From Streptomyces sp. SolWspMP-5a-2 (lineage in GTDB: Bacteria; Actinomycetota; Actinomycetes; Streptomycetales; Streptomycetaceae), in NCBI RefSeq assembly GCF_900091845.1, contig NZ_FMCI01000044.1:62001-126000 (forward strand): 64,000 nt of DNA, in the 5' to 3' direction. The notes under the pieces were generated by a model that saw nothing but the letters and a program-made list of their open reading frames with translations, was not told the origin of the DNA and made no database searches. Below, piece by piece: positions 1 to 9,280 of the stretch (position 1 is the first letter of the stretch; each line of letters opens with the position of its first letter). The position numbers and the translations under genes are program-made.

Positions 1-261
1 GGCGGGGGCGTCGGCCGCCCTCGGGGTGCTGCTGCTCTCGTCCCGGGGGTCTCCGACGGCAGGGACGTCGCTGTCGCCCGGCCCCGGCAGGGTGTCGGCG
101 CCCGCCACCGGGCCGTCGCCGCTGTCCGGGGTTACGCCGGTGCTGGGGGCGCCGTCGTCCGGCGCGGACTCCTGGCTGCTGGTGGTGTCGGCTGCCGGGC
201 CCTGGGTGTCGTCCGGGTTCGCGGTGCTGGTCTTCGGCGTCGTGGTCTTACGCGCAGCCAT
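1..261 (-). CDS. Hypothetical phage protein, truncated by window edge
   Basis: The first 87 codons of a gene that continues past the left edge of the window. It starts at ATG 261 behind an AAAGGG ribosome-binding site. The visible part is a low-complexity chain rich in Ala, Pro, Asp, Ser and Thr with no predicted fold. It lies just after the capsid gene and the zinc-ribbon gene in transcription order, where head-tail connector or accessory head genes usually sit. That is position only and no function can be assigned. Confidence 0.6.
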   Translation of the reverse strand, partial: MAARKTTTPKTSTANPDDTQGPAADTTSSQESAPDDGAPSTGVTPDSGDGPVAGADTLPGPGDSDVPAVGDPRDESSSTPRAADAPA

Positions 262-281
262 GATTGCCCTTTCAGTTCTGG

Positions 282-554
282 TCAGTTGTCGCGGCGGCAG
301 GTGCCGCCGCAGCGGGAGCAGGTCGTGAAGAAGGCGCCGAACCCACAGTCGGAGCAGCGGTATCCGCCACGGGTGTGACCCCCGAGAGCGGAAGGGAACG
401 CGCCGTACTCGCGCAGGGCGCGTTCGTGCTGGGGGTTGTCGACGGTGACGGTGCCGTCGCGGCCGGCGGTGTAGGAGGTGACGGTGCCGGTCTGAGCGCC
501 CTGGATGTCGATGCCGCGGACGGCGCCGTCGGGCAGGCAGAGCTTGGGGGCCAT
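282..554 (-). CDS. Small zinc-ribbon protein after the capsid gene
   Basis: A 90-residue protein starting at ATG 554 with GGAG upstream. The C-terminus holds two CxxC-type pairs (CSDC and CSRC, then a further Cys) between residues 67 and 86, consistent with a small zinc ribbon. The N-terminal 60 residues look beta-rich. It follows the major capsid gene by 77 bases and precedes the truncated gene by 20, so it belongs to the late operon. The function is unknown; an accessory head or connector role is inferred from position only. Confidence 0.7.
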   Translation of the reverse strand: MAPKLCLPDGAVRGIDIQGAQTGTVTSYTAGRDGTVTVDNPQHERALREYGAFPSALGGHTRGGYRCSDCGFGAFFTTCSRCGGTCRRDN

Positions 555-631
555 GAGGAACTCCGGGTGAGGGTGGGGAGCAGCGCCGGGGCCGCTCAGC
601 GGCCGTAGGGCCCCGGCGCACGCGGGGCTGG

Positions 632-2350
632 TCAGGCCCGCTTGATGCCGGTGATCGCGCCGTTCCAGGCGGGGGCGTAGCAGACGAGGGTGCCCATCCA
701 GTACGAGCTGGACTCGAAGGCGAACTGGGTGACGGGCCAGTCGACGCCCATCATGTCCTGGACGTTGTAGACCGCCCAGACGTCGCTGACCTCGGAGTCC
801 GGGAGCGGGAGGGTGTCGGAGATGATCGGGGCGTTGCCCTGCGGGAGCCAGGGGTGGACTTCGACGTTGACGCCCTTGCCGGTGACCTCGTTGATGATCG
901 TGTTGACGACGTCGCCGAGGGTGACCCCGGTGAGCTGGTCCTGGGTGATCGTCATCCGGTAGTTGCTGGACGTCGACGTCTTCAGCGAGTCGCTGAGCTG
1001 CTTGCGGTCGGAGCCGTTGAGCAGCGTGCGGTCGGGGTCGGCCTTCACGTTGTCGTACAGGGCCGCGAAGGCGTCCTGCCACTCCGAGCCCGGGTTCGAT
1101 GTCGACAGGGCCGCGTTCAGACGCTTGACGTAGCCGGAGTCCGCGCCGGTGCAGATCGGCAGGATGCCGTCGTAGCCCGCGGTGTACGCCGTGGTGTCCC
1201 CGGTGACTGCCGAGGCCGCCGTGCCGGACGTCGGGAGTGCCCCCTGGAGGGTGAAGGTGTTCGTCCCCGTCCGGCCGGCGTACCAGCGGGCGGAGTCGCC
1301 GGGGTCCGAGGAGCCGGTGGACACGTACACCCGCATGCCGGTGGCGCCGGCGGGGAGGGTGACGGTGACGTCGACGACCTGGCTCGAGGGGGCGACGGTC
1401 GCCGCGCTGGAGAGCACGGACTGTCCGAAGTCGCCGGCGTCGGCGGTGACCTTGACGTAGATGTTCGTGCTGACGCCGGACAGCGCGGTCTCGCCGGTCG
1501 CCGCCGAGCGGGCGGTCAGGGTCACGTTCGAGGGCGCGGCCAGGGCCCCGAGGAAGCCTCGCCCGCTGGTGCCGCGGCCCAGGAGCAGCATCCGCTCCTC
1601 CAGCAGCATGCTCGAGTAGAGCAGGCTGGTGCGGGAGAGCTGCCGGATGTCCTGGTAGCCCTGGCCTGCGTACTGCGCGGACCAGGTGACCGCGTCCGAC
1701 ACGGAGAACTGGCTGTAGGGGACGGTCTTGTCGTAGCCCGCGTACGTGATCTTCGGGCCGCGCGCGTAGTACAGCGAGTTCGCCGCCCCGGACGGGGCGA
1801 AGTTCGTCTGCGTCGTGTCCTGGATACCGGGGTGGATGTTGGCGACGCCGCCGGTCGCCGTACCCGTGAACCCGGAGATGACCTTGAACTGGTGGGCCAG
1901 GCCGATGCCCTTGCGGCGCGGCAGCCGGTTGCGGATCGGGGTCGGCCGCGGTGTGAGCATCTTCGCCGGGGCCTCGAGGTCGTACGCGACCAGGCCGCTG
2001 GAGAGCGGGGACGTGGTGGTGATGTCCTTCATCAGGTCCGGCTGGTCCGCCTTCAGGGCGTCCAGGGCGGACGTGACGGACGCCAGGGCGTCCGGGGAGA
2101 GAGCCTTGGCCATCTCCGGCGAGATGGCCTTCGACAGGGCGTCGAAGGCCGTCGCCGGGCCGCTGGTGTCGAAGGAGATGCCGCGGCCTTCACCGAACGA
2201 CTGGGCGATGACTGCCTGGTCCACCACGCGGGTGGGCGCCTGGTCGAGAGCCGACATCAGCTCGTCGAACCGGCGGGAAACTTCGGCCTTGGTCAGTGCC
2301 GGCGCCTCCGGGGAGTCCCCGAACAGCACCTGCGCCTTGGGCAGAGCCAT
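632..2350 (-). CDS. Major capsid protein (HK97-like) with inserted Ig-like domain
   Basis: A 572-residue protein directly downstream of the prohead protease, the usual place of an HK97-type capsid gene. Residues 1-130 are helical and look like a scaffolding segment; they contain KAE/KAD tripeptides like those of the protease. Residues 140-270 and 390-572 resemble the capsid core. Residues about 272-385 are Thr/Ser/Val-rich, beta-strand-like and flanked by small-residue linkers, as expected of a surface Ig-like insertion. At 572 residues it is longer than a typical 300-400-residue HK97 subunit, and the extra length is the N-terminal segment plus the insertion. The assignment rests on order and composition; no family signature is decisive by eye. 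Confidence 0.82.
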   Translation of the reverse strand: MALPKAQVLFGDSPEAPALTKAEVSRRFDELMSALDQAPTRVVDQAVIAQSFGEGRGISFDTSGPATAFDALSKAISPEMAKALSPDALASVTSALDALKADQPDLMKDITTTSPLSSGLVAYDLEAPAKMLTPRPTPIRNRLPRRKGIGLAHQFKVISGFTGTATGGVANIHPGIQDTTQTNFAPSGAANSLYYARGPKITYAGYDKTVPYSQFSVSDAVTWSAQYAGQGYQDIRQLSRTSLLYSSMLLEERMLLLGRGTSGRGFLGALAAPSNVTLTARSAATGETALSGVSTNIYVKVTADAGDFGQSVLSSAATVAPSSQVVDVTVTLPAGATGMRVYVSTGSSDPGDSARWYAGRTGTNTFTLQGALPTSGTAASAVTGDTTAYTAGYDGILPICTGADSGYVKRLNAALSTSNPGSEWQDAFAALYDNVKADPDRTLLNGSDRKQLSDSLKTSTSSNYRMTITQDQLTGVTLGDVVNTIINEVTGKGVNVEVHPWLPQGNAPIISDTLPLPDSEVSDVWAVYNVQDMMGVDWPVTQFAFESSSYWMGTLVCYAPAWNGAITGIKRA

Positions 2351-2420
2351 AGCCCTGCTCCTTCCATGGGAAAGGCCCCACGCTGGGGGCCGGTTGAACG
2401 TGAGGGGGGTGCCGCAGGGG

Positions 2421-4169
2421 TCAGGCGTCGGCCTTGACGAGCAGCTCGCGGCGGCGCTCGAGGTAGCCCTCGCGCAGATCGCGGTCCTGGCACGCGTCTG
2501 CCTTGGCGAGGAGCGCGGCGGCGTCGGCGCGCATCTGGTCGGAGTCCGACTTGCGGGCCGCGGACGTCTCGGCCGCGGTCCGGGTCAGGGCCGGACCGCC
2601 GGGGACCGGCTGCGCCTGGAGCGCCTCGATCGTCTGCGTCGCCTTCGTCAGCTCGCCCGTGAGCGCCTGGATGCGCTCCTCCTGGGCGGTGCCGGCCTCT
2701 GCGAGCGCGGACGTCACGAGCTCGGCCACGTCGGCCTTCGTGAGGGGTGCCTCTGCCGTCGCAGACGCGGTCTTCTCCGGGGAGGCGCCGGCCTCGGGGG
2801 CCTCTTCCTTCTTCCCGGTGTCGGGCGCGTCGGCCTTGGCGGTGTCGGCCAGGGCCATCTGGTCGGCAGCGTCCTGCTCCCGCTTGAACCACTTCAGGGA
2901 GCGGACGGCATCGAGGAGGAGGCCGATGCTGATGGCCTTGCGGAGGTCGCCACCGGCGAGGCACTCGGCCTCGGCGATGATCAGCTTGGCGATGCAGGCG
3001 ACGGCGGCGTCCGCCCCGTTGATCTCCGCCTCGCCCTCCTCCTCACCGTCATCGCCGTCGGCCTTGGTGAGCGCCGGCACCAGCGCGCGAAGGTCCCGGA
3101 GGATGCTCTCCGCCTGCTCCACGACCGCCGGCTGCTCACCGGCAGCACCGGTCTCCGAGGTGTCGGCCTTCTCGCTCTCCTTGAGCGAGCCGTTGCCGTT
3201 CCAGTTCTCGGGCACCATGCCCTCCAATCCGAGGGCTCGCGCCCGCTTGATGATGTGCTTACGGATGGCGTCGTGGTCCGAGCCGCTCCGGCCGACCGCC
3301 TTGATCGCCTTGCGCAGCTCAGCCTTGCTGCGGATCGGGTACGAGCCGTCATCCATCGCCGCACCCGTCTGCGCCGCCCGGCGACGGGCGGCCGCGGAGA
3401 GGTCGGCCTTCCCCAGCTCGGACAGCCGCCGCTCGACCCGGGCGTCGACCAAGCCCTGCACCATCTCCTCGGTCACCGGCTGGCCCGCGACCTTGAGGAG
3501 GAAGGACGGCGCAGCGATCGCCACACCGGCCTCGTCGGCCTTGACGGTCTCGGTGGTCACCGAAGCACCGGCGGCGGCGAGGCTGTTGAGCGCGGCCTGC
3601 ACCGGGGCGGGGAGCTGCGCGTACAGCTCGTCGGCGATCCCGAACGAGGCGGCGTCCGACTTCTCGACGACCGTCCCCTCCACGGCCTCCAGCTCGCCGG
3701 CGCCGTCCGCCTTCGCGATCTCGAAGAGCGTGGTCGGGTTGCAGGGCCGGTCGACGATCGAGACCTCGACGATGTCCCCGCCCACGACCTCGCCGCCCGG
3801 GGCGTCCGCCTTGCCCAGGCGGACCTTCGGCCCCTTGATCCCGACCGAGTAGCCCTTGAGGACCTTGTGCTTGACCTTCAGACAGGCAACGGGGTCGACG
3901 ATGTGCGAGGCGAGCATGTGCCCGCTGTCACCGTCCCCTTTCACGAGGCCCACTCCCACCCCGACGGCCCGCTTCGCGTCGTGCTGTTCGCGCACGTTCG
4001 CGCCCTCGGCGAACCACGCGGGCATGGCGGTGTCCAGCCACGCCGAGTTGAGGCGCTGCCGGTCCCGGTCCAGGTGGGAGGACGCGGCGGGCCCGTAGAC
4101 CATGTACGTGCCGTCGTCCTGCTCCTCGGCCTTGGTGATCGGCGTCCACGCGTACGCAATGTCGTCCAC
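2421..4169 (-). CDS. Prohead serine protease with long scaffold-like C-terminus (XkdF-like)
   Basis: A 582-residue protein that should mature the capsid. The N-terminal 160 residues look like an XkdF/HK97-type prohead serine protease: candidate catalytic His63 (REQHDA) and Ser108 in GYSVGIKG, then a beta-rich stretch ending near IVDRPCNP. The rest is helical and acidic, like a scaffold, with an embedded module around residues 280-335 (YPIRSKAEL to MVPENW) of the type seen in other phage proteins. The tripeptide KAD occurs ten times, including at the very C-terminus. These may be self-cleavage or processing sites, which is inference. It lies between portal and capsid genes. Confidence 0.85.
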   Translation of the reverse strand: MDDIAYAWTPITKAEEQDDGTYMVYGPAASSHLDRDRQRLNSAWLDTAMPAWFAEGANVREQHDAKRAVGVGVGLVKGDGDSGHMLASHIVDPVACLKVKHKVLKGYSVGIKGPKVRLGKADAPGGEVVGGDIVEVSIVDRPCNPTTLFEIAKADGAGELEAVEGTVVEKSDAASFGIADELYAQLPAPVQAALNSLAAAGASVTTETVKADEAGVAIAAPSFLLKVAGQPVTEEMVQGLVDARVERRLSELGKADLSAAARRRAAQTGAAMDDGSYPIRSKAELRKAIKAVGRSGSDHDAIRKHIIKRARALGLEGMVPENWNGNGSLKESEKADTSETGAAGEQPAVVEQAESILRDLRALVPALTKADGDDGEEEGEAEINGADAAVACIAKLIIAEAECLAGGDLRKAISIGLLLDAVRSLKWFKREQDAADQMALADTAKADAPDTGKKEEAPEAGASPEKTASATAEAPLTKADVAELVTSALAEAGTAQEERIQALTGELTKATQTIEALQAQPVPGGPALTRTAAETSAARKSDSDQMRADAAALLAKADACQDRDLREGYLERRRELLVKADA

Positions 4170-4210
4170 CTGCTGCTCCTTTCAGTACCGCAGCGGACCG
4201 CGGAGGTTGG

Positions 4211-6919
4211 TCAGCCGAGGCCCTCCGGCATGAGGACGCAGCGGCAGGAGGGATGCCCCGGCGGGATGCCGTGCCCGCTGGGGAACTGCTGGCTGAGCGG
4301 GATCGCGCCCGCCGCCTCGTTGTTCATGCACACCGGGCAGACCCGCTCGTCGACCGCGGTGAACCACGACTTCTGCCGGACCCCGTTGGCCCGGTAGGTG
4401 TTGAGGCTCGCAGCGGACACGGCGCGCGCGATCTCGGTGACGGCGACGCGCTCGGCCCAGGCCGGGTCACGCAGCAGGTGCTGGATGGCCAGGGCCGTCG
4501 TGTCCGCGGAGTCGCCGCGGGCGAGGGCGTCGGAGAGCACCTTGGCGAGCCGGTTCATGCGGTTCGCGGCGACGCCCCGGATGACGATGCCGGACTCGTC
4601 CAGGAGCGCCTGCAGCCCGTTGAGGGGCCCGCCGGGGCGCAGGAGGCGGGCGGCGTCCGGGTCGCCGGGACTCCACTTCGACCAGTCGACGGTGCTGTGT
4701 CCGGCGAGGACGGCGAGGGCGGAGCGCTCGCCGATGACGTAGCCGTCGGTCTGGATCTCCCGGACGATCAGCAGGGCCCGGATCAGGCTGATGTTCTGTG
4801 CGGCCAGCCAGCCGACCGCGTCGTGCCAGGGCGTTCCCGGCATGCCCGCGCCGCCGCCTGCGGGCTGTACTCCGCCGAGGTCGGGCTCATCGGCCTTGGC
4901 GGTGATGCCGCGCTGGGCGATCCACCGCTCGGCGAGCGCCCGGGCGTCGAGGGCGCCGCCCATGGCCTTGATGATGCGCGGCTTCCAGTAGGCAGCGGCG
5001 CGCCGGTCCGCCGACCAGCCAGGCCAGTCCCGGACACGGTCAGTATCCGGGGAAGACGGTGCTTTTGGGACGGCACCACCACCGTCCACGGGCTCGGGCT
5101 CGGGCTCGGCGAAGAGGACGATCTCGCCGTTCACGTCGGGGGCGTCCGCCTTCGTGACCACGGTGAAGCGGAACGGCCGGCTCGGCGCGGGGTTGCGGCG
5201 GGCCCACCGGCGGAACGCCGCGAGCTCGACCTTGACGGCCTGCGCCCGCTCCGGGTCGGCAGCGCCCTCCTCGTCGATGTCGGCGTCGTCTTCGTCCGGC
5301 TCGTCGGCCTCCGGGGCTTCGTCGGTGCCCTTGGCCGGCCCGATGACTGCGCCCGGTGCCGCCTGGTCGGCCGCGCCCTCGAGGAAAACGACTCCGCGGG
5401 TGGTGACGAGGACCGGCTTGTCGGCCTCCGGGAAGTCGTACCGGGGCTTCCCCGCACGGTCGCGGGCCTCGTTCAGGGTGAGGCGGCCGGACTTGTAGCG
5501 GGCGTCGTCGACGGCGTCGGCGGCGGCCTCGTCCTCCTCCTCCAGGCCGAGGAACGCAAACTCGAGGTCGCGGTGCATCCGGAGGTGGAGGCGCAGGATG
5601 TCGGTGACGGTGTCCTGGAGCCAGCGGACGGTCGGCAGGGTGCCCTTGCGGCGCTGTACGGACGCCTGCCCTTCGTGCCAGCCCGTGCTGCCGAGGCCGC
5701 CCTGCTCCGTGAAGCCGAGCTCGGCGATGGTGGTGTCGAAGTGGGCCACCATCAGCTTGATCAGGAACAGGTCGTACTCCGGCCGGTACCGCTCGGCGGC
5801 ATCCGACTGCTGCCCCAGCTCCATGCCGGGCGGGAGGATCCGCAACCGGTGGCGCGCCCCGGTCGGCCCGTACGCGTCGTTGAGGAACGTCTCGTATTCC
5901 TTGAGCTGCGCCGGACTCCACCCCGAGGCGCCTGAGTTGGTGACGAGCGCGGACGGGACGGTGCCGTCGGTGTACTCGGCCTTGATCCAGGAGCGGCGGC
6001 GCAGCCACACGTCCAGATCCTCGAGGCACTGCTCGACCGCGCTGTACCCGTACGGGGTGTGGGCGCGGACGTTGCGGCGCCGGTAGACGAGGTGGTCGGA
6101 GCGGTAGCCGTTGAGGACGGCCCCGTCGGCGTCGGTGTCGGCGATGAACTCGCCGCGGGGAAAGCCCCACAGGAGCTGCTGGTAGGCGGGGTTCGGGGGC
6201 TGGGGACGTCCGCCGCGGTGGTCGCGCAGCGGCTTGATCGTGGAGCCGTCCAGCACCTCGAAGGCGTAGAGGTCGCCGCCGAAGGTGCGCCGCGGGTAGA
6301 TCGCGATGGCGTCGAGGACGAAGTGCTCCTCGAGGAGCTTGGTGAGCCAGTCGGTGGTGGTCTCGCCCTGGCCCCGGTCGGGGCGCTCGAGGAAGTCCAT
6401 GACCCGGGTGATCTCGGCGGAGTGCTGCTGGCGCAGGGCCTTGGCGACTTCGTGGTCCGGCTGCTCCGAGCCTTCCTGGGCGCGTTCGATGGCCTGCTCG
6501 GTGAGGCGCACCGTCCAGCCCAGGCTCGCGACTTCGTTCTTGCGGATCTCGATGCAGCGGCGCGGCAGCCCGCCGGCGTCCGCAGCGTCTCGCAGCACCT
6601 TCCACGGCACCAGCCGGTCCGACATGCCCGGCAGGTTGGAGCTGACGGGGTACTCGTTGAGGCGGGGCTCAGGACGGCCGCTGTCCGGGCGCGGCGGGTC
6701 AATCGCGGCCGGGTACAGCGGCACCCCGGGCCCGAACGCGACCGGCGGGTCGGTGCGCGGGAGCGGCGGGAAGACGCCGGTGGTCTGGCCGCCGAGCCGG
6801 TTGGCGGCCATGAGCGCGGCGACCTGCTCGGTGGAGAACGTCACCGCCGAGCTGCTGGCGGCCTTGTTGAGGTGTGCCGGCTGCCGGGAGCGTCCGCGCT
6901 GCTTCTTACCCACGAGCAC
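4211..6919 (-). CDS. Portal protein fused to MuF-type minor head domain
   Basis: A 902-residue protein between the terminase and protease genes. Residues about 90-480 have a phage portal composition and order. An acidic linker containing KAD tripeptides follows. The last 110 residues form a MuF-like minor capsid domain: a TEIARA-type helix, an SWFTAVDERVCPVC segment, then PPGHPSCRC near the end, the typical Cys/His pattern of that family. Separate portal and MuF genes are the commoner arrangement, so this is a fusion. The product forms the dodecameric DNA entry ring at one capsid vertex. The start at ATG 6919 is the first in the open frame. Confidence 0.9.
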   Translation of the reverse strand: MLVGKKQRGRSRQPAHLNKAASSSAVTFSTEQVAALMAANRLGGQTTGVFPPLPRTDPPVAFGPGVPLYPAAIDPPRPDSGRPEPRLNEYPVSSNLPGMSDRLVPWKVLRDAADAGGLPRRCIEIRKNEVASLGWTVRLTEQAIERAQEGSEQPDHEVAKALRQQHSAEITRVMDFLERPDRGQGETTTDWLTKLLEEHFVLDAIAIYPRRTFGGDLYAFEVLDGSTIKPLRDHRGGRPQPPNPAYQQLLWGFPRGEFIADTDADGAVLNGYRSDHLVYRRRNVRAHTPYGYSAVEQCLEDLDVWLRRRSWIKAEYTDGTVPSALVTNSGASGWSPAQLKEYETFLNDAYGPTGARHRLRILPPGMELGQQSDAAERYRPEYDLFLIKLMVAHFDTTIAELGFTEQGGLGSTGWHEGQASVQRRKGTLPTVRWLQDTVTDILRLHLRMHRDLEFAFLGLEEEDEAAADAVDDARYKSGRLTLNEARDRAGKPRYDFPEADKPVLVTTRGVVFLEGAADQAAPGAVIGPAKGTDEAPEADEPDEDDADIDEEGAADPERAQAVKVELAAFRRWARRNPAPSRPFRFTVVTKADAPDVNGEIVLFAEPEPEPVDGGGAVPKAPSSPDTDRVRDWPGWSADRRAAAYWKPRIIKAMGGALDARALAERWIAQRGITAKADEPDLGGVQPAGGGAGMPGTPWHDAVGWLAAQNISLIRALLIVREIQTDGYVIGERSALAVLAGHSTVDWSKWSPGDPDAARLLRPGGPLNGLQALLDESGIVIRGVAANRMNRLAKVLSDALARGDSADTTALAIQHLLRDPAWAERVAVTEIARAVSAASLNTYRANGVRQKSWFTAVDERVCPVCMNNEAAGAIPLSQQFPSGHGIPPGHPSCRCVLMPEGLG

Positions 6920-6946
6920 CCCCTTCTGCGGTTGTCGGGACGGGGG

Positions 6947-7180
6947 TTACAGGCCGGCCGCGGTGTAGAGGCCGGTCGGGCACAAGGCTTCGTGCGTGAT
7001 GCGCTCGAGGTCGGCCGCCGCGTGGGCGGCGGGTCCCTGGGCGAGCCACCGGCGTGTGCACAGCAGGTGGCCGGGGTGGGCGCGGCAGAGCAGGACCCGG
7101 ATGAGGGCGTGGGCCCGGTGGCAGGGGCAGCGGGGTGCGAGGCCGGGCGGCGGGGGCCGCCAGGCGGGACGGACGCGCAT
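6947..7180 (-). CDS. Small Cys/His-rich protein between terminase and portal
   Basis: A 77-residue protein with a strong ribosome-binding site (GGAGG seven bases before ATG 7180). It fills the gap between the large terminase and portal genes, 15 bases after the terminase stop. Cysteines and histidines cluster in residues 17-42 (CPCH, CRAH, LLC), suggesting a metal-binding knuckle. It has no family I recognise. Its position suggests a packaging or portal accessory, but this is inference. Confidence 0.65.
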   Translation of the reverse strand: MRVRPAWRPPPPGLAPRCPCHRAHALIRVLLCRAHPGHLLCTRRWLAQGPAAHAAADLERITHEALCPTGLYTAAGL

Positions 7181-7195
7181 CGGGGTTCCTCCGGG

Positions 7196-8671
7196 TCAGG
7201 CGGTGGCGTACTCGCGCAGCCACGCCATCTGCTGGTCGATGCCGCCGGGCGGCGTGTAGAAGGCCAAGTTCAGGGCGTCGGCGTCGTCCGGAGACCGGCC
7301 GAGCCTCTTCTTCGTGTCCTCCTTGGGCTCGACGACCGTGCGGCCGGCGCTGTCGAGCGTGTACTTCGGGGCGGTGAGCTGCGTGACGAGCTGCTCGCGG
7401 TCGCTCTCCTCGAGCTCGGAGAGGTCCCAGGACCGGTCCTCGGAGAGCTGCCGGGCGACGCGCCACCAGATCTCCGACCGCAGCCTCGGGAACCGGTCCG
7501 GCTCCTCCGACTTCACCGAGACGTTGACGGGGACGATGACGGCCTGGTGCTCGCCCTTGAGTGCCTTCTCCTGGAGGTTGCCGGCGATGCCCCACCCGAT
7601 CCCGATGGAGTCGATCTTCACGGCGGTCGGCTTGACCTCCTGGATGATCGCCAGGATCCGCGCGGTCGCCTTGACCGGATCCTTCTCCCTAAACCCCCAC
7701 CGGCGCCCGACCACCATGCCGCGCCGCTCGCGGACCACGGTCTCGTCACCGCCGGCACCCATGTCGATGCCGAGTTCGTGCGGGAGCTGCTGGTCGGCCG
7801 GGCGCTTCTCCTCGCGCTCGGCGTGGCAGGCGCGCAGGGCCGAGAGGCGCACGACGCCGTCCTCGGCCTCGTTCGGGAACTCGCCCAAGACCTTGCTGAT
7901 GTAGGTCGGGGAGGACTCGCCGAACTCGTCGCGCATGTCGTCGACGTACTCCTGGCTGACCAGGCTCGGCCGCAGCTCGTCCGGCACCGGCTCCCCGGTG
8001 AAGTTCGGGGTGTCGAACGTGCTGATGTGGATGGTGTGCCAGCGGGAGCCCGGCTGGCACACCCGCGCGAAGTGGGAGCCGGGGTCGTCCGGGTTCCCGA
8101 TCGCGAGGATCCGGCAGTGCTCGCCCGTCGCGATCGACATAGCGGCGGTCCAGAACTGCTTGTTGATGCCGCACGCCTCGTCCAGGATCACCAGGACGTA
8201 CTTGGCGTGGATGCCCTGGAAGGCGTGCGGGTTGTAGTCGGACGGCTTCCGGCCGAACGCGATCAGTTGCTTGTTGAGCTTCCAGTCGGTCTCGTTGACC
8301 CGGCCGATGAACTCCGTGCCGCGCGCTTCGGCCTTCACCCAGGCGGAGTTGATCTCGGACCAGAGGATCGCCTTGACCTGGTCGCCCGTCGGCGCCGTGG
8401 TGACGACCCGGGCCTCGCCGGGCGGGTGCGTGTCGAGCCACCAGCACGTCAACCGGGAAGCACTGAAGCTCTTGCCGCTGCCGTGGCAGGAGTGCACGGC
8501 GGTGAACCGGTTCGTTCTCACGGACTCGGCGATCTCGAGCTGTTTCGACCACAGGTGCTCGCCCAGCTTGTCCTTCGCCCACAGGCCCGGCTGCGTGACG
8601 TAGGACTGGGCCTGCTGCTCCCGCTCGATTCCCTCATCCAGCCAGTCCGCGGCGAGAGCGAGAGCATCCAT
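7196..8671 (-). CDS. terL: Terminase large subunit
   Basis: A 491-residue packaging motor ATPase and nuclease. The Walker A motif is SCHGSGKS at residues 61-68 and the Walker B motif is VILDEA at 161-166. The nuclease domain begins around GIDMGAGGDE (301-310), with further acidic residues at Asp354 and in SPDDADAL near residue 465. The length is normal for the family. It follows the putative small subunit by 15 bases and precedes the portal region. It should bind concatemeric phage DNA, cut it and drive it into proheads through the portal. Confidence 0.95.
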   Translation of the reverse strand: MDALALAADWLDEGIEREQQAQSYVTQPGLWAKDKLGEHLWSKQLEIAESVRTNRFTAVHSCHGSGKSFSASRLTCWWLDTHPPGEARVVTTAPTGDQVKAILWSEINSAWVKAEARGTEFIGRVNETDWKLNKQLIAFGRKPSDYNPHAFQGIHAKYVLVILDEACGINKQFWTAAMSIATGEHCRILAIGNPDDPGSHFARVCQPGSRWHTIHISTFDTPNFTGEPVPDELRPSLVSQEYVDDMRDEFGESSPTYISKVLGEFPNEAEDGVVRLSALRACHAEREEKRPADQQLPHELGIDMGAGGDETVVRERRGMVVGRRWGFREKDPVKATARILAIIQEVKPTAVKIDSIGIGWGIAGNLQEKALKGEHQAVIVPVNVSVKSEEPDRFPRLRSEIWWRVARQLSEDRSWDLSELEESDREQLVTQLTAPKYTLDSAGRTVVEPKEDTKKRLGRSPDDADALNLAFYTPPGGIDQQMAWLREYATA

Positions 8672-8686
8672 CGCGGGCCCCCTGCC

Positions 8687-9280
8687 CTAGACCGCCCGCA
8701 GGTGACGGGCGGCAACCGCCTTGGCCGCCGACGCCTCCGGGCCGGTGACGCCGGCGTGCGCGAGCGCGGCCTCGATCGCGCCGATCACGACGGTCGCCTG
8801 CTGCTCGCTGATCGCCGCCAGCCGCTCGTCGATCCGCAGCCGCCCGATCGTGCCCAGCACGTTCACGCACCGGTCCAGCGCCCGCTCGTACAGGGCGACC
8901 TCCGAGCGGAGCTGTTCAGCACGCTTGTCGTCGGTGTACCGGATCTGCTGGAGCTCGTTGACGCGGTCGGCGAGGGCGTCCTTCCACGCGATGACCTGCC
9001 CGGCGAGCTGGGAGAGCGCGGTGAGCGGGTTCTCCACGGCCGGGACGTCCAGGCGGGCCAGCGCGCGGCGGGTATCCGCCTCCAGACGCTCCTCGGCAAC
9101 ACGGCGCTCCCCGGCCGCGCGGTTCTGGCGGGCGGCGCCGCCGTGGACCCGGCAGACCGTCTGCCCTTTGAGCGCCCAGGCCTGGCAGCGCTCGCCTTTC
9201 TCGCCGTTCTTGCCCTTCTTGTGGGCGGTGCAGCGCCTCTTCTCCGTCGGGGCGCGGAGGTTGCCGGTGAGGTTGGCCAT
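8687..9280 (-). CDS. Putative terminase small subunit
   Basis: A 197-residue protein immediately upstream of the large terminase. An N-terminal Cys/His cluster (CTAH, RCQAW, VCRVHGG, residues 18-48) is followed by long helices with coiled-coil character, consistent with a DNA-recognising small terminase. The start ATG 9280 overlaps the previous stop as TGATG; a GTG one codon earlier is an alternative. Function is assigned mainly from gene order and this actinophage-like N-terminal Cys/His pattern. Confidence 0.7.
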   Translation of the reverse strand: MANLTGNLRAPTEKRRCTAHKKGKNGEKGERCQAWALKGQTVCRVHGGAARQNRAAGERRVAEERLEADTRRALARLDVPAVENPLTALSQLAGQVIAWKDALADRVNELQQIRYTDDKRAEQLRSEVALYERALDRCVNVLGTIGRLRIDERLAAISEQQATVVIGAIEAALAHAGVTGPEASAAKAVAARHLRAV

